Assembly (NCBI GenBank): GCA_020631735.1
Contig: CM036159.1
Location: 24,095,511 to 24,159,510 of the forward strand
Source: Saccharum officinarum
Taxonomy: Eukaryota; Streptophyta; Magnoliopsida; Poales; Poaceae
Reading direction: 5' to 3'
Length of the DNA: 64,000 bases
Each line of letters starts with the position of its first letter. Position 1 is the stretch's first letter. Of the stretch, positions 19,715 to 30,812 are shown piece by piece. The translations under genes were made by a program, and so were the position numbers. A model generated the notes under the pieces. The model was not told where the DNA came from. It did no database searches and was given only the letters and a program-made list of their open reading frames with translations.

Positions 19715-21465
19715 CTGATCCGTCATAAGCATGATATGACCGTATCTCAACTTACTTGTGTTATCATACTCAACACCATGTTGTAGACCAATAATCTTTT
19801 TGATTTTATTAATTTCATCATTATTCATAATTTGATCAATGCTTGTATCTCTGACATTTAATAATTTGTCTCTCAACGAAAATATTCCATAGTACTCTCC
19901 CCCTATCTCCGCCAGACCTGCCATCTGCAGGGGACCAAACTTTTTGGTTTGTTAATAAAATAAAATAAACAAACACTCTTACAAATAAGAAGGTTTCCAT
20001 TACTCATAGCAAGGGCCGTGGTTGAGTCTCCTTCGGTTAAAATCAATGTGCATTTACTAGCATGTTTTCCACCAGCAAATTTAGCATCCTCTAGTTGTGA
20101 AACTTTAACTTTTTTCTTCCTAACTACATGTGTTTTCTTTAGATCTTTTTTAATTTGGAATCTCTACCCATGTGAGAAGACTTTGAACTATTTTTTACTT
20201 TTCAACTGCAGGAAGATCTGATAACAGTGGCACAGTCAAGGTTCACAGCCCAGGCTAACAAAATTGACTAAAATGAACTGATCATATACCCTCTTAAGAA
20301 AACCATCAAAAAGATTGTGCTTTAGTCCAAAGCTCTTCGGGTGAGTTGTCAACCTTGTCTTGGTTTGTGAATCAAAAGTAGGATTTTAGACAACAACATT
20401 CACAAAGATTCATAACTGGCTCTTGATATTATTCAATGATAACTTCACATTCTTATGATGTTTTTTCACAATAGCCATCAAATGGGTGGCTATTTTCTTA
20501 GAGACACAATCAACATAAGTACCACCCATAGTAGAAATCCCATTGACAAAACATAAGTACCACCCATAGTAGAAATCCCATTGACAAAACTCAACTATGA
20601 CAACCACAAAACATTAGTTAACTATCATTTCATAAGCCACTCCAAAAGAAACATAACCGACATTTACCTACTGAAACCGCCCTTCACTTAGACTCAAACA
20701 CTCCTCCCACTGATCATTTATTTTTTCATGGATTCTAAAAACAATAGCTACAAATGCAATGTGATAAGAGACGTAATTCAGTTTTTGTTTATGGCATTAC
20801 ACTCAAAACTGATGCTTCTACGAAACTTTAACAGTCCTGGGAAATTCATCAGATTGTATGTACAAGTTTGACATACTGTAAGAAGCTCCGGACATGAACA
20901 CAGTTACCAACCAACTTGACATCTACTGTTTCCCCAAAAGTGGCAGCGATATCAACCACTCTCCTCATGAGAGCCACATCATTCTCATCTAAATTTGTCA
21001 TTTTAAATTTGGTGAGATCGGGTTTGAATGTGGCTTTAGTCCAATTTAAGCCCCTTTCGCAATTGGTAATCTGGGGCGCTTCCATCTTGTTCATGTTTTT
21101 AGAGAAAACCTGCACGCACATTAAATACAAAAACATCAAATTTGTCTGAACACATAGCTGTCCAGTGTAACAATGAATTGATAGTGTCATGCAGATTTTA
21201 GCAGTAACATCTTTCTTGAATTTTTTTAGAATGAAGGAACATAAAAACCTTCCTGCTATAAGTTACCCCCCATGCCCAATTTGAAAACCCTAAAATTTTG
21301 TCGCAAATTCAGGATTTATTGTCGTAATCAATACTAAACTATGAGCATCTTGACTGCAAAACACTATCCTTCAGATCGCACCTGAGAATACATTTTGCCG
21401 CTCCCGTCGTCTCAATCGTGAACTCTGTGGAGTAGATGTTGGTGAGCTTGGCACCATAAATTTGA
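19715..21465 (-). pseudogene. TOP2: Fragment of a DNA topoisomerase II gene (TOP2), intron-bearing and broken
   Basis: Several minus-strand exons in the correct order match eukaryotic topoisomerase II. They are YGAKLTNIYSTEF (about 21465-21382, ATPase region), VFSKNM...FKPDLTKF (21109 to about 20866), WEECLSLSEG (about 20735-20667), GGTYVD...NPTFDSQTK (about 20600-20285), LEDAKFAGGKHASKCTLILTEGDS (about 20160-20000) and YYGIFSLRDKLLNVR...RYGHIMLMTDQ (19924-19715). The last two form the TOPRIM domain with EGDS; the DxD part would lie in the next exon, which is absent. The donor after 19715 (CAG|GTATGT) and several acceptors remain. A 38 bp tandem duplication shifts the frame, and at least two in-frame stops occur near 20400 and 20380. 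Both gene ends are missing. Retained introns mean DNA-level duplication or capture, not retroposition. Confidence 0.82.
20514..20589. repeat. 38 bp tandem duplication inside a TOP2 exon
   Basis: Two exact copies of a 38 bp unit starting cataagtaccacccatag lie head to tail. The length is not a multiple of three and the duplication falls in the exon encoding GGTYVD, so it breaks the reading frame. Confidence 0.9.
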
Positions 21466-22306
21466 TGCTTGATTGGAGTGTCCTTCAACTTGAGTAAAAA
21501 GACAATGACAGATTTTTGAAAGAAGAAGATGGGAAAGCAAATGGGCCTGTCATACTGATGGTACGCTGCTTTGGGCCAGTCCACATGAGGCCTTCTTGTC
21601 AGTTGGGCCTCGACAAGTCCATATAAACTCATACGTCAGCCTGCCATTCTGTGGGCCCCTCGAAAGGCCGCTCACGGCCGTTGTTGCGGAAAGCGAGAAC
21701 GATGCCTCATGACCGAATCTGAACCGGTTCAGAGGGGCGCCGGCGTATCGTGCTCGCATGCCGGCCCCCGCTTTTGATGTGGTGATGGGACCGACGGCGA
21801 CCGTCCACCCACACAATCAACGGCTAATTGCAGCCGAAAACGATGTTAATGTTAATGACCAAAGCAGGAGACCTCAACGGCTAATCGCAGCCGAAAACGA
21901 TGTTAATGTTAACGACCAAAGCAGGAGACCTTTATTTTAACGCCCAAGTTTACATTTGACACCATCTGTCTGCCATTTCTTCAGCACACCGGACAACGAG
22001 ACTGAGACATAGGAGTATATGCGTGCGCATGCATGCATTCATGCATGGCCCATGCCACTAACATCACATCACACCGAACGGACCCAGCAGAGTGATCGAA
22101 GGCCCAGTCGCCCAGAGTGATGATAAACTGATAATCGTCGACCGTTTTCCGAACCTTCTTTGCAAATTAATCTTTTCGCCCATGATTTATGACAAATATA
22201 TTTATGTATCTACATGATTTCGGGACGCTACTGGATCGTCCACTGCATTTCGTTCATCATTCTCCAATCAAAGAAGCTAGCAGCATGCCTGCATTAATTT
22301 CTCGCC
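21466..22306. other. Intergenic stretch with a 57 bp tandem repeat, no gene seen
   Basis: This holds DNA right of the TOP2 fragment, the 57 bp repeat pair at 21818-21931 and a gcatgc-rich palindromic stretch near 22020-22056. No open frame is convincing. The part next to 22306 is presumably the 3' flank of the bZIP gene. Confidence 0.5.
21818..21931. repeat. 57 bp tandem repeat, two units
   Basis: Units 21818-21874 and 21875-21931 both start caacggctaat and end aggagacct. They differ only at two positions (c/t changes). Confidence 0.92.
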
Positions 22307-22837
22307 CTACGCGATCAACGAGGCGATCGTCTGCTCAATGTCCACGTGCCTGACGCTGCCGGCGGCGACAGCGGCCGCGGCGTCGTACAGGCGACAGAGG
22401 TCGAGCGCGCGGCGTGAGGCCGCGAGCCGGCGGGACAGCGCGGCGGCTTCGGCGCGCAGCCCGGCGTTGGCGAGCAGGGCGAGGGCCAGGCGGCCGCGAG
22501 CGGCGTGAGCGCCGGCCGCCAGCTCGCGCCTCCTGCGCTCCAGGACCGCGGCGGTGTCGCGGAGCTCGTCGAGGCGGCGCTGCTTCCGCGCGCGGGACCG
22601 CCGCGCGGACTCCCGGTTCGAGATCCTCCGCCGGAGGCGCCGCTCGTCGGCGGACTCCGACTCCCCCGCGGCGGCGTCGACCTCGGGCGAGGCTGCCGCC
22701 GGAGGCTGAGCTGTGAATGGGAATGGGCTGGCTGTGGGGTCGAATCCTACGAACCCGACTTGCGGCGGTGTTGCCATCGCCGCGAAAACTTGCATGTCCA
22801 TGTCGATGTAGGGCATGCAACCTGCTGTGAAGTCCAT
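22307..22837 (-). CDS. bZIP transcription factor, intact, single exon
   Basis: The 176-residue protein has a low-complexity N-terminus (1-60), a basic region at about 67-88 with the N-x7-R signature (Asn74, Arg82; ISNRESARRSRARKQ) and a zipper from about Leu92. Heptad positions are Leu92, Leu99, Leu106, Ala113, Ala120, Leu127 and Leu134, so two heptads carry Ala. Length, lack of introns and basic region fit plant group S-type bZIP proteins, which bind ACGT-containing sites in the nucleus as dimers, but the exact member cannot be named. The start is fixed by the first ATG after a TATA box and a CT-rich 5' UTR. No long uORF of the sucrose-control type is visible in the short leader. The region is GC-rich and undamaged amid transposons, so it is likely a real host gene. 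Confidence 0.88.
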   Translation of the reverse strand: MDFTAGCMPYIDMDMQVFAAMATPPQVGFVGFDPTASPFPFTAQPPAAASPEVDAAAGESESADERRLRRRISNRESARRSRARKQRRLDELRDTAAVLERRRRELAAGAHAARGRLALALLANAGLRAEAAALSRRLAASRRALDLCRLYDAAAAVAAGSVRHVDIEQTIASLIA

Positions 22838-22922
22838 TAGGGAGAGAATGGTAATTATGTGCTAATCAGAGGAGGAGAAGAAGAGGGCAGGGAAAAGGGA
22901 GGGAAAAAGTGAAGGGCTGCGG

Positions 22923-22931
22923 TATTTATAG
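22923..22931 (-). promoter_or_regulatory. TATA box of the bZIP gene
   Basis: The minus strand reads cgcctataaatacc, followed by about 85 bp of pyrimidine-rich leader before the ATG at 22837. Spacing is typical for a plant core promoter. Confidence 0.75.
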
Positions 22932-23241
22932 GCGGTTTACGAGGGCATTCTGGTATTTTGTTTCTTCATTCATGATGTGGGTCTAAATGTTATAGTTATG
23001 TACAGTATAGTGCTAGGTGATAATGCAAGCTTTTATAGATTCGCAAGATTTGTTTTTTTTTTTCAAAACACCGGATGTAAACTCATATGCAGGGGAGGTA
23101 CATAGTCCAGCGGGTGCCGGCACACACATCAAAACGTAAAAATATTGATTATATCCAAATTGTCTCCGTATACATACACACTCATAGTATAATTACATGT
23201 ACTTATAAGACTAACATGCACCTCTAATTTTCTCTGGTTGC

Positions 23242-23530
23242 TACTAGATCCGTCTCAAAAAGAATACAATTACGAGATTCATGCCTATCATAAAAGATTA
23301 AGTTTGACCAAATTTATACGGAGTAGTGGATAGTATCAATATTTATGTCTTCAAATAAATTTATTGTAAAAATACATTCCGTAATTAATCTAATGATACT
23401 TATTTTGTATTATAATTGTTAGTATTTCTTTGTATAATGTTAGTCAAAGTTTAAATCATTTGACTACTCGAAAAACGAAAATTACATTCTTTTTTTAAGA
23501 AAAATTACATTCTTTTAGATGAAGGGAGTA
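23242..23530. mobile_element. Stowaway-like MITE
   Basis: About 289 bp of AT-rich DNA is bounded by gatccgtctcaaaaag on the left and cttttagatgaagggagta on the right, degraded forms of the grass Stowaway ends. TA flanks each end. It is non-coding and lies upstream of the bZIP promoter. Confidence 0.65.
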
Positions 23531-24725
23531 TGAAATTATGAATATAAATGCATGATTACGCGCACTCTTGTGACTCCGACACTATATTTGAGAGACTCAG
23601 TCAATAGATTGGTAGATTATAACAGTCTAATACTAATAAAAGTCTCGTTGTCAATGAACATATTGTCTCGTTGAAAAACGGAGTTGTAAGATATTAAGTC
23701 ATGTCATATGTTGTTAGAAATGCATATGATCCATTTTCTACACCGTGCTTGATTTTTTTTATCCTCGTAAAAGTTCCAGGTACAAACGTAGCGTATAGAA
23801 AGGTGCAATTATTTGAATGCACTTCAAGTTGTTGACAGTCTCTAAAGTTATGTTTCATCAAACTAAAAAGAGGAACAAAACATCATGGTTTAAGCATGAA
23901 AGTAATAGCGAAACATTTTTCATGGATTTAATTAACGTCCATGATAAGGCAAAGACAGTAGATGTTTTAGTAAAGATTCATAGATGGGGGTTGGTGGCGG
24001 CGAGGGAGTCGTTTTTGTGCTCCACTGTAGATGATTCCGATGGAAAACGACTCAAACCATAGGGATTTTATATTAAGCTTAATCATGAAGGAAGGGCGAG
24101 ATATTTTATCGCCCGGTCATTCTTTGTTATCTTGAGGACTAAAGCAGATTCAGTTAGCACAGTGGTTAATTAATCTGATCATTCTAGTGTCGAATTCGAT
24201 AACACGACTACCGTGGCTAGAGGTGGGAAGGACAATCCCAACGCTACCTTAGAATCAAAACATCGTGTTGATACCTAAATTGGCTGAATTTTGTTGAAGA
24301 TGACACAGTGTGATAATAGGTACTTTATGCAAATTAGTGTAGCCAGATCTTATCATATGGGTCCTACATTAAAACCTCGGAGTCTCGGACCATGCAACTA
24401 AAAACTCATGTTAAGTACTTGAAGTTTTAGCAAAGTTGATTAAAATTTGTTGAAAATGACTTAGTGCGGCAGTTAAAAACTTTGTGCACATTTAGTATGG
24501 CAATTATATTATTAACACTTCTGCGTATGAGCCCTACGGCAAAATCTATAAAAAAAACTCTAAGTTCACACAATAAAATTTAGCAAAGATTGACTGAAAT
24601 TTATATTTATTGGATATAATTGATTACAACAATAATTCAATTATTGTTGAAGTAACTATCGTGGATGATGCTTGTGCTCTCTCGGGAGGGCACTTCACGT
24701 AGGGACGCCACAGGTTGTGCAATAT
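23531..24725. other. Non-coding DNA up to the assembly gap
   Basis: No gene, RNA or clear repeat was recognised. An open frame at 23817-24062 has no family resemblance. The contig stops at 24725 and the same sequence continues past 47753 in the second copy. Confidence 0.6.
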
Positions 24726-24825
24726 NNNNNNNNNNNNNNNNNNNNNNNNNNNNNNNNNNNNNNNNNNNNNNNNNNNNNNNNNNNNNNNNNNNNNNNNNNN
24801 NNNNNNNNNNNNNNNNNNNNNNNNN
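24726..24825. other. Assembly gap of exactly 100 N
   Basis: A run of exactly 100 N, the conventional length for a gap of unknown size. It separates two contigs whose ends carry the same roughly 22.9 kb sequence. Confidence 0.99.
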
Positions 24826-27689
24826 TTATAGTCCAAAACCCTATAAGACTCACCCGGTCTTCATTTATCCATCAACACTTGGTTACTTTTTTTATGATCA
24901 CAATTACAGCTAACCATAACCCGTATCCACCTATAACTCGCAGGTGATAGGAAATCACCCGACTTCTACCGGTCTAAGCATGGCTAAGCAATTTACTCGA
25001 TCCTGACCTAACGGGGTGAAAGATAATCCGGTGGCCAAGGTAATAATGCAACAACGGTTTCACGCAACTCCTATAACTTAATGCCAGTATATATATATAC
25101 AACTATAGTTCATGTAGTAAGGAACAACTTTTATAAAATGAGACTTAAAATGCTCCGGGGCTTACCTTTTCGAACGAGCTAGGATGGTGGTCGACGCACT
25201 CTGGTAGCTCCTCGCCTGACTCTTCCTCCTCGGGCACCTCCTGTGCCTGGGGCTCCTGCTGATCTATCCAAGCCTGCTTCTCCTGTACTGCTACCTGCGA
25301 CTCTTCCTGCGATCCTGTATGATGCAAGTGCATAAGCAAACATGCGAATGATGTGTCGGATTGTGGTGGAGTGCTTTGATGACATGAGATGCAGATGAGC
25401 ACATGGAATGAGCAGTTTGAATATAACTATTCCTTCTACAAGGTAGTCAACGTCATCCAAGAACATGTACCCTAAAACATGCACCTTATCCTTCTATTAG
25501 TTAGCCTATCATCTACACATACAAGTGAACCTAAGCTACCAAAGCTTACCAACCTAACTCATCCATAACATCAGCAAGCCATAATGATGATTCAAAGATA
25601 CAACAAACATATTTTATTTCTCTTAATTTCTCATAAAGAATAATATTTTATTCCCTATTTAACTAGGGTTACACACCAACACCTATTTCTGGTGTAGATA
25701 AAAATCTACAAAATTACAGTAGATTTCTCTTACCCTAACTAACCTACTACTAAATTTTCATGAGAATTGAATAAGTAAAACTATCTGTACAAAATAAACA
25801 AGGTATGCCTAAATATGACATTGAAATTATTTTGTACTAGAAAAAGTATCAAACAACAGATTTCACATTTTTTCTATGTTACTAACAGTAAACTAACATA
25901 CTACAAAAATTATCACATGTATGTTCTATATAAATTTAGCTCTCTACTAAAAATAAAAAGATTATCAATTAAAAGCATTTGAACTACACCTCAAAAATTT
26001 CTCACAGAACATGCTTCACTAATATTTTTCCTAGAAAGTACATCACTAATAAAGATTAAAGCAACAAGAATCATATTTTTCCCTTCATTATTTTATTTAC
26101 TACATATTTTCTAAGATATCAGCATTTATAGCAATTAAATAAATTTGCACAGCAAAGTGTCACAAAATTAACATGAGCTATTTTAAACTGTAGATCTATT
26201 CAAGAGGAACATTTCAAAATTTGTTTCATCATTTTTGGAGCTAAAATCTTGAGATATGATTTTTAGAAGCCTTTCAAATTTTCTGGAAAATCAATTTCTT
26301 TAAACCGAAAATTTAACCGGCTTCAACGCTACGCGCACACCGCGGTTTCACCCCAACTCCCACCGAGAGACAGACAGATGGGTCCCACGGTCAGCTGACC
26401 CCACCGGTCAGCCGGAGCCGAGCAGAGGAAGGCGCTGACCGGGGAAAACTCGCCGTCGGTGAGGTCGCCGGCGACGAGGTCAGTACCAGGCGACTCACCG
26501 CAATCGCGCGAACCCAACGATGTGATTATCGGGGCGAGAGGAAGAGCGGAGCACGGGCTACAACCGCCATGGCGGAGGCGGTGGCGCGGCTCGCCGGCGC
26601 TAGGCCGGAGCAGTCCATGGCGGAGGTCACGGACGGGCGCACGAGCTCTAGCGAGCAGAGGCGACCATGGTGCGCATGGGAGGAGGGAACTGAGACGGCG
26701 GGAGGTGGGAACCGACGAGAGCCGCGGCGGCGGCTCACCGGCGGGGGAGAAGATGGCTAAATTCGGCCTCCTCACCTGCGGATTTGGCACAATAAGGGCA
26801 CGTCGAGGATGAGCAAAGGAGGGTGGAGGCTCCGCGAGACGCAACCCAGCGAGGCGCGGCGGTGGGGAGCTTGAAGGGCGGCGGCAATGGCGTGCGGCCG
26901 TGGCTCCGCTGCGGCTGTGGCTGGCGCTCGAGAAGCGAAAATGGGAGGGAAATGAAGGCAGCGCGGAGGGGGTAAGTGGGCGCGGGGGATGCGGGGGCCA
27001 CCAGGGCGCGTGTCGCGCGGCGTTGTCGTCGCTCGGCCACGCGGCGGCCGAGTGCTGCCGCTGCGCACGACGTCACGTGCGGAGCGCGCGCGGGCAGGAG
27101 GAAGACGACGCGGGCGTGGACGCGCGGGAGAAGGCGGGGGCGAGCGGACCGGGCCGGCATCCATTCGCGGGCCGAAAGGGAGGCCGCGGCCCGCTAAAGC
27201 GAAAGCTGATTTTTCTTTTACAAAATATTTCTAGATTTTCCTTATTTGTTTCAAAATTGAATTTGAAAATGAAAAAGAGGTTTTCAGAACTTTTGCCTAA
27301 AATAAAAGTTGTTCAAAATTTTATTCTCTACAACTTTCATGTAGGGCACTTTTTAAAAATTCTCAACAGATTTTGAATTTAGGATTTAAAGCTAAGTGGT
27401 TAATCAAAAATCTATTTGTTTAGAATATTTTTAAAACAAAATTTGAGAAAAACTTGAATTCAAGAATTGCTCCAAAAATCATGTTTATTTATTCTAGATT
27501 ATCTAAAATTGTAGCTACACAAAGTTTCACCACTCTTTAGCACTTAAATGCAGAATTATGGTTTTAAGTAGTTGTTTTTCAACTTTAAATTTAAAAGGGT
27601 CTGTATTGCATGCGATGATAACCATGTATGAGATGATTATGACTAATGCTTTGGATGCTAATGCATTCTTAACACCCAGGGGTGTTATA
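24826..27689 (-). mobile_element. A' LTR fragment, second copy
   Basis: Same sequence as about 1765-4645, with scattered one-base deletions. The acidic mini-exon is at 25166-25314 and is 149 bp here because one A of its A run is lost. Confidence 0.8.
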
Positions 27690-28615
27690 GGTAGTGCGAT
27701 CCATGATTGTTATCCCGCGACTTCTTGGAAAGTGTCATTAGTGATCTACGCGACCCTGACGGAGGAAAGCAGGGTTTGTGTGAGGAATAAATCTCTAGCT
27801 GGATAGGAATTCGATTCGAATCGCCGTCGCTCTCGGTTAGTGAGCACTTGACTCGGACTATGGCATCGTAGTAACATTAATGGAACACTGATGGTTAAGT
27901 GAATATATTGGAAATGCTAAACCTGATATGGTAATCTAGATTGTTAATGATGAATCAAGTGATTGTTTTAGCAATAGGTGCTTACCTAGCTTAAATAGGT
28001 TATACTAAAAATGATGCAAAAAGTACTGGTATAGTTTTTCATAACAACTTATGCTTTTCGCAAATGAGTCAAGCTAGTCCAATCTATAAAGCCTTGCATG
28101 ATCCTTGGTGTCCTTTATTTCTGGTTTATGACGGGTAAGTCTAGCTGAGTATATTCTCGTACTCAGGACGTTGTTCCCATTGTTGTTGTAGATGGTCAGA
28201 TGTACTATGGGTACTGCTCCAACTGTCTGTATCCGCGATGGGCGACAACTAGGACCTGGGGCAAGGGTCACTCTGTTCGTCTTATCTAATGCTTTTTGTG
28301 GACCATGACTATTTACTGGCACTGTATTTGAACTAAGCGTGTGTGTAAAAACTACTTGCTTCCGCTATGTTATTTTGAACTATGTTGTAATAACTTTTAT
28401 TCCGAACTCCGATGTACTCCACTTTTATTATGAACTATATGTATCATGTGAACTGTGGCTGCTAAATCAGTACGATCTTGGTTGTATGTTGGTTGGTTTA
28501 AAATCCCTCGTGATTTCACGGAATCTCGGGTTATACGAGTTTAAGTTTGATAAATTAACCGCCTCGGTGGAAGATTTTCTTACTTAATCTCGTATAATTA
28601 CGTTGATCCGTTATA
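27690..28615 (+). mobile_element. Family A 5' LTR remnant, second copy
   Basis: Same as 4646-5571, ending just before the PBS at 28618-28633 (TGGTATCGGAGC...). A base is missing in the terminal exon region (tatccgcgatgg in place of tatccggcgatgg). Confidence 0.8.
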
Positions 28616-29394
28616 GCTGGTATCGGAGCATGGTTTAGCATGTTACTGTTCACAATATTTAAAAACAAAACTATGTTTTCAACTAAGCTTTTAATTTAAG
28701 AGTGTGCCAGTGGTCATATCCTTTATGCCCAATAAGGACTCTAGGTGGCTTAATTAAGTACTAACTTGGGGGTTTACATCATATTTTAAATTTTGTCACT
28801 CATACGACGTGCTATTGTATGAGTGCCATTCAATTGAGTGGTAATATATGGATCAATTCCCTCTACGCCTTGGTAAGTGAGAGTTGTGAGAGCATGGTCG
28901 GATACACTGCTGATCTAGGGGAGTGCTTATGTGATACTGAAATACTTACGTGCCATGCGCATGTTCGTATGAGGATATTCAATGGTGGGGACTTCCGTCA
29001 TGCGGTGACGATGCCGTCAATAGGACGATGATTCGGGTAGTTGTTACCGTTATACTCGTATCTGGGGATGCGTGTAGAGCGAGTAACTTACTTTACTACT
29101 TTCTTGCATATTTTTATACTGTGAGGTTTAGGCTGAAGTGACTTTCTGCAGGTACATAACAACGCTTTCGAGTAGTACGTATTAGTTACGTTACAAGAGA
29201 TCGTTGTATGCCACCGTTTATTCCGTTAGTAGTTATTAGTTTTCTAAGTTTGTGAGGACGTACGGAACATGCATGTATCATGTTGTGCATTTCATTCATG
29301 GCATTGTTCCTCCCTTATAAGTTGATTATCTCATTTCGATAAAAATGCCAACTTAAAAATCTATTCTCACCACGGTAATAAAATTTTGCTACAG

Positions 29395-30445
29395 ATGGCA
29401 CGTACAAGCAGACAGCCCGCAAGTCCACCGGCAGAGCTCCCCGTCATCAGCTTGCTCCACGCACTCGTCAGCGCCACACTTTTCTTAGAGAGTTTGGGAT
29501 GCCTACGCTCTTGTGGAGAGTACTCAGCTATGTAGGCTATCCTAATGGGATGGAGCCACGCTACTTTTGGTCTAATGAGCGGTTGGGGGAAGGACTTTTG
29601 GTGACTGTGGAAGCAGTAGTTCATCCCCGAGGTGATGGTTCTGAGTGGACCGGTTGGCATTTTGAGTCAACTGGCAGGACCCCTGAAGAAGCCGCTGAGA
29701 GGGCAGCCTTTGGGATCCTGAGGGATATCATGGATCGCTTTCCTCAGGAGTTGGCAACAGCTATAGTTGGAGTCTTTCCGAGGGGCAACCCCTTCACTGA
29801 CTCATGGCAGCAGGTAAGAGAAAGATCTCTGGAGATTAGCGCCGCAGAAGCACAGAACAGTGACACCCCACTATGAGTGCCATGTTCGCAGTGATGAGGG
29901 CCTTTGATGGAGTGGAAGGTAGCCTGAGACGTGTGTCTAGTGCTCTTGGTTAGGCTCGTGATGACCGCCGTCAGCTTCAGAGAGATCATGAGGCCGAGAT
30001 TGAGAGACTCAACATAGAGATGGCTTAGTTGACTCGTCAGAGAGATCAGGCTACCCAGAGGACTGTGGCTTTCGAGGGAGATGTACGTGCCCTGAGAGAG
30101 CAGGTTGGGCGACTGACCACCGCCAACAGGAATGCTGAGCGCATGTTGACTCATGTGCTCCATCAGAGGAATGAAGCCTGGTCCACAGAGAATGTGTTGA
30201 GGGCTAGACAGTTAGAGCTAGAGCAATAGCTGGCATATGCAGAGGAATATAATGACAATCTGCATGAGGAGGTTCATCGGCTGAACAATCAACTCAACCC
30301 CTATATTCCTCCTGGTGCGGCAGAGATGGATTTGGATGAAGACGAAGATCCTGAAGAGCCCGAAACACTAGTTGGGGAGCACCACGACGCTGCTAATGGC
30401 GACGACGCCAACGTCTCGGACTTAGACAGCGACCACGATGAGTAG
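29395..30445 (+). pseudogene. ORF1 with H3-like tail, second copy, frameshifted
   Basis: Same ORF as 6355-7407. One C is missing in codon 4 (cgtacaagcag in place of cgtaccaagcag), so the H3-like reading is lost after three residues. Another base is lost near 29865. The three TAG codons and the donor after codon 140 are kept. As this side of the gap is rich in one-base losses, copy 1 is the more trustworthy reading. Confidence 0.75.
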
Positions 30446-30812
30446 GCTAGTAGTTGTTGCGCTAGCTACTAGGTTCCCTCTACATGATCTTTTGCTTTGT
30501 TGGCACGTTGGGCATGTAATAATGAGTAGAAAGACTAAGGCTTTGATGTAATGTTGGAAAGCTTGGATGTGTTTGTGGCGGTATCCGAACGTCAAAAAGT
30601 CCAGTGTATGTATGCTGGCAACTTGGTTGTAATGGACGCGATGTGTGCGCTTTAAGTAATCTAATTAGATTTCGTGTTAATTGGAATGACTTATTATGCC
30701 CTGTTTTATTGTATGAAATTATTCTCTCCAGTAAATTCAGTTCGGCATGATTTTTCATTCGGTCGTAATTCCTACAACATCACCTAATAATTACTGTTGC
30801 TGAAACATGTAG

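Noticed and set aside
22335..22840. Long frames overlapping the bZIP gene in other phases and on the plus strand
   Set aside because: Shadows of the GC-rich bZIP coding sequence, which has a clear domain.
23817..24062. 81-codon plus-strand frame
   Set aside because: Present in both copies, but no domain, promoter or homologous family was recognised.
24726..24825. Possible real 23 kb tandem duplication centred on the gap
   Set aside because: Dovetail contig ends, default gap length and error-rich right contig start favour an assembly artefact; kept as a finding but not as biology.
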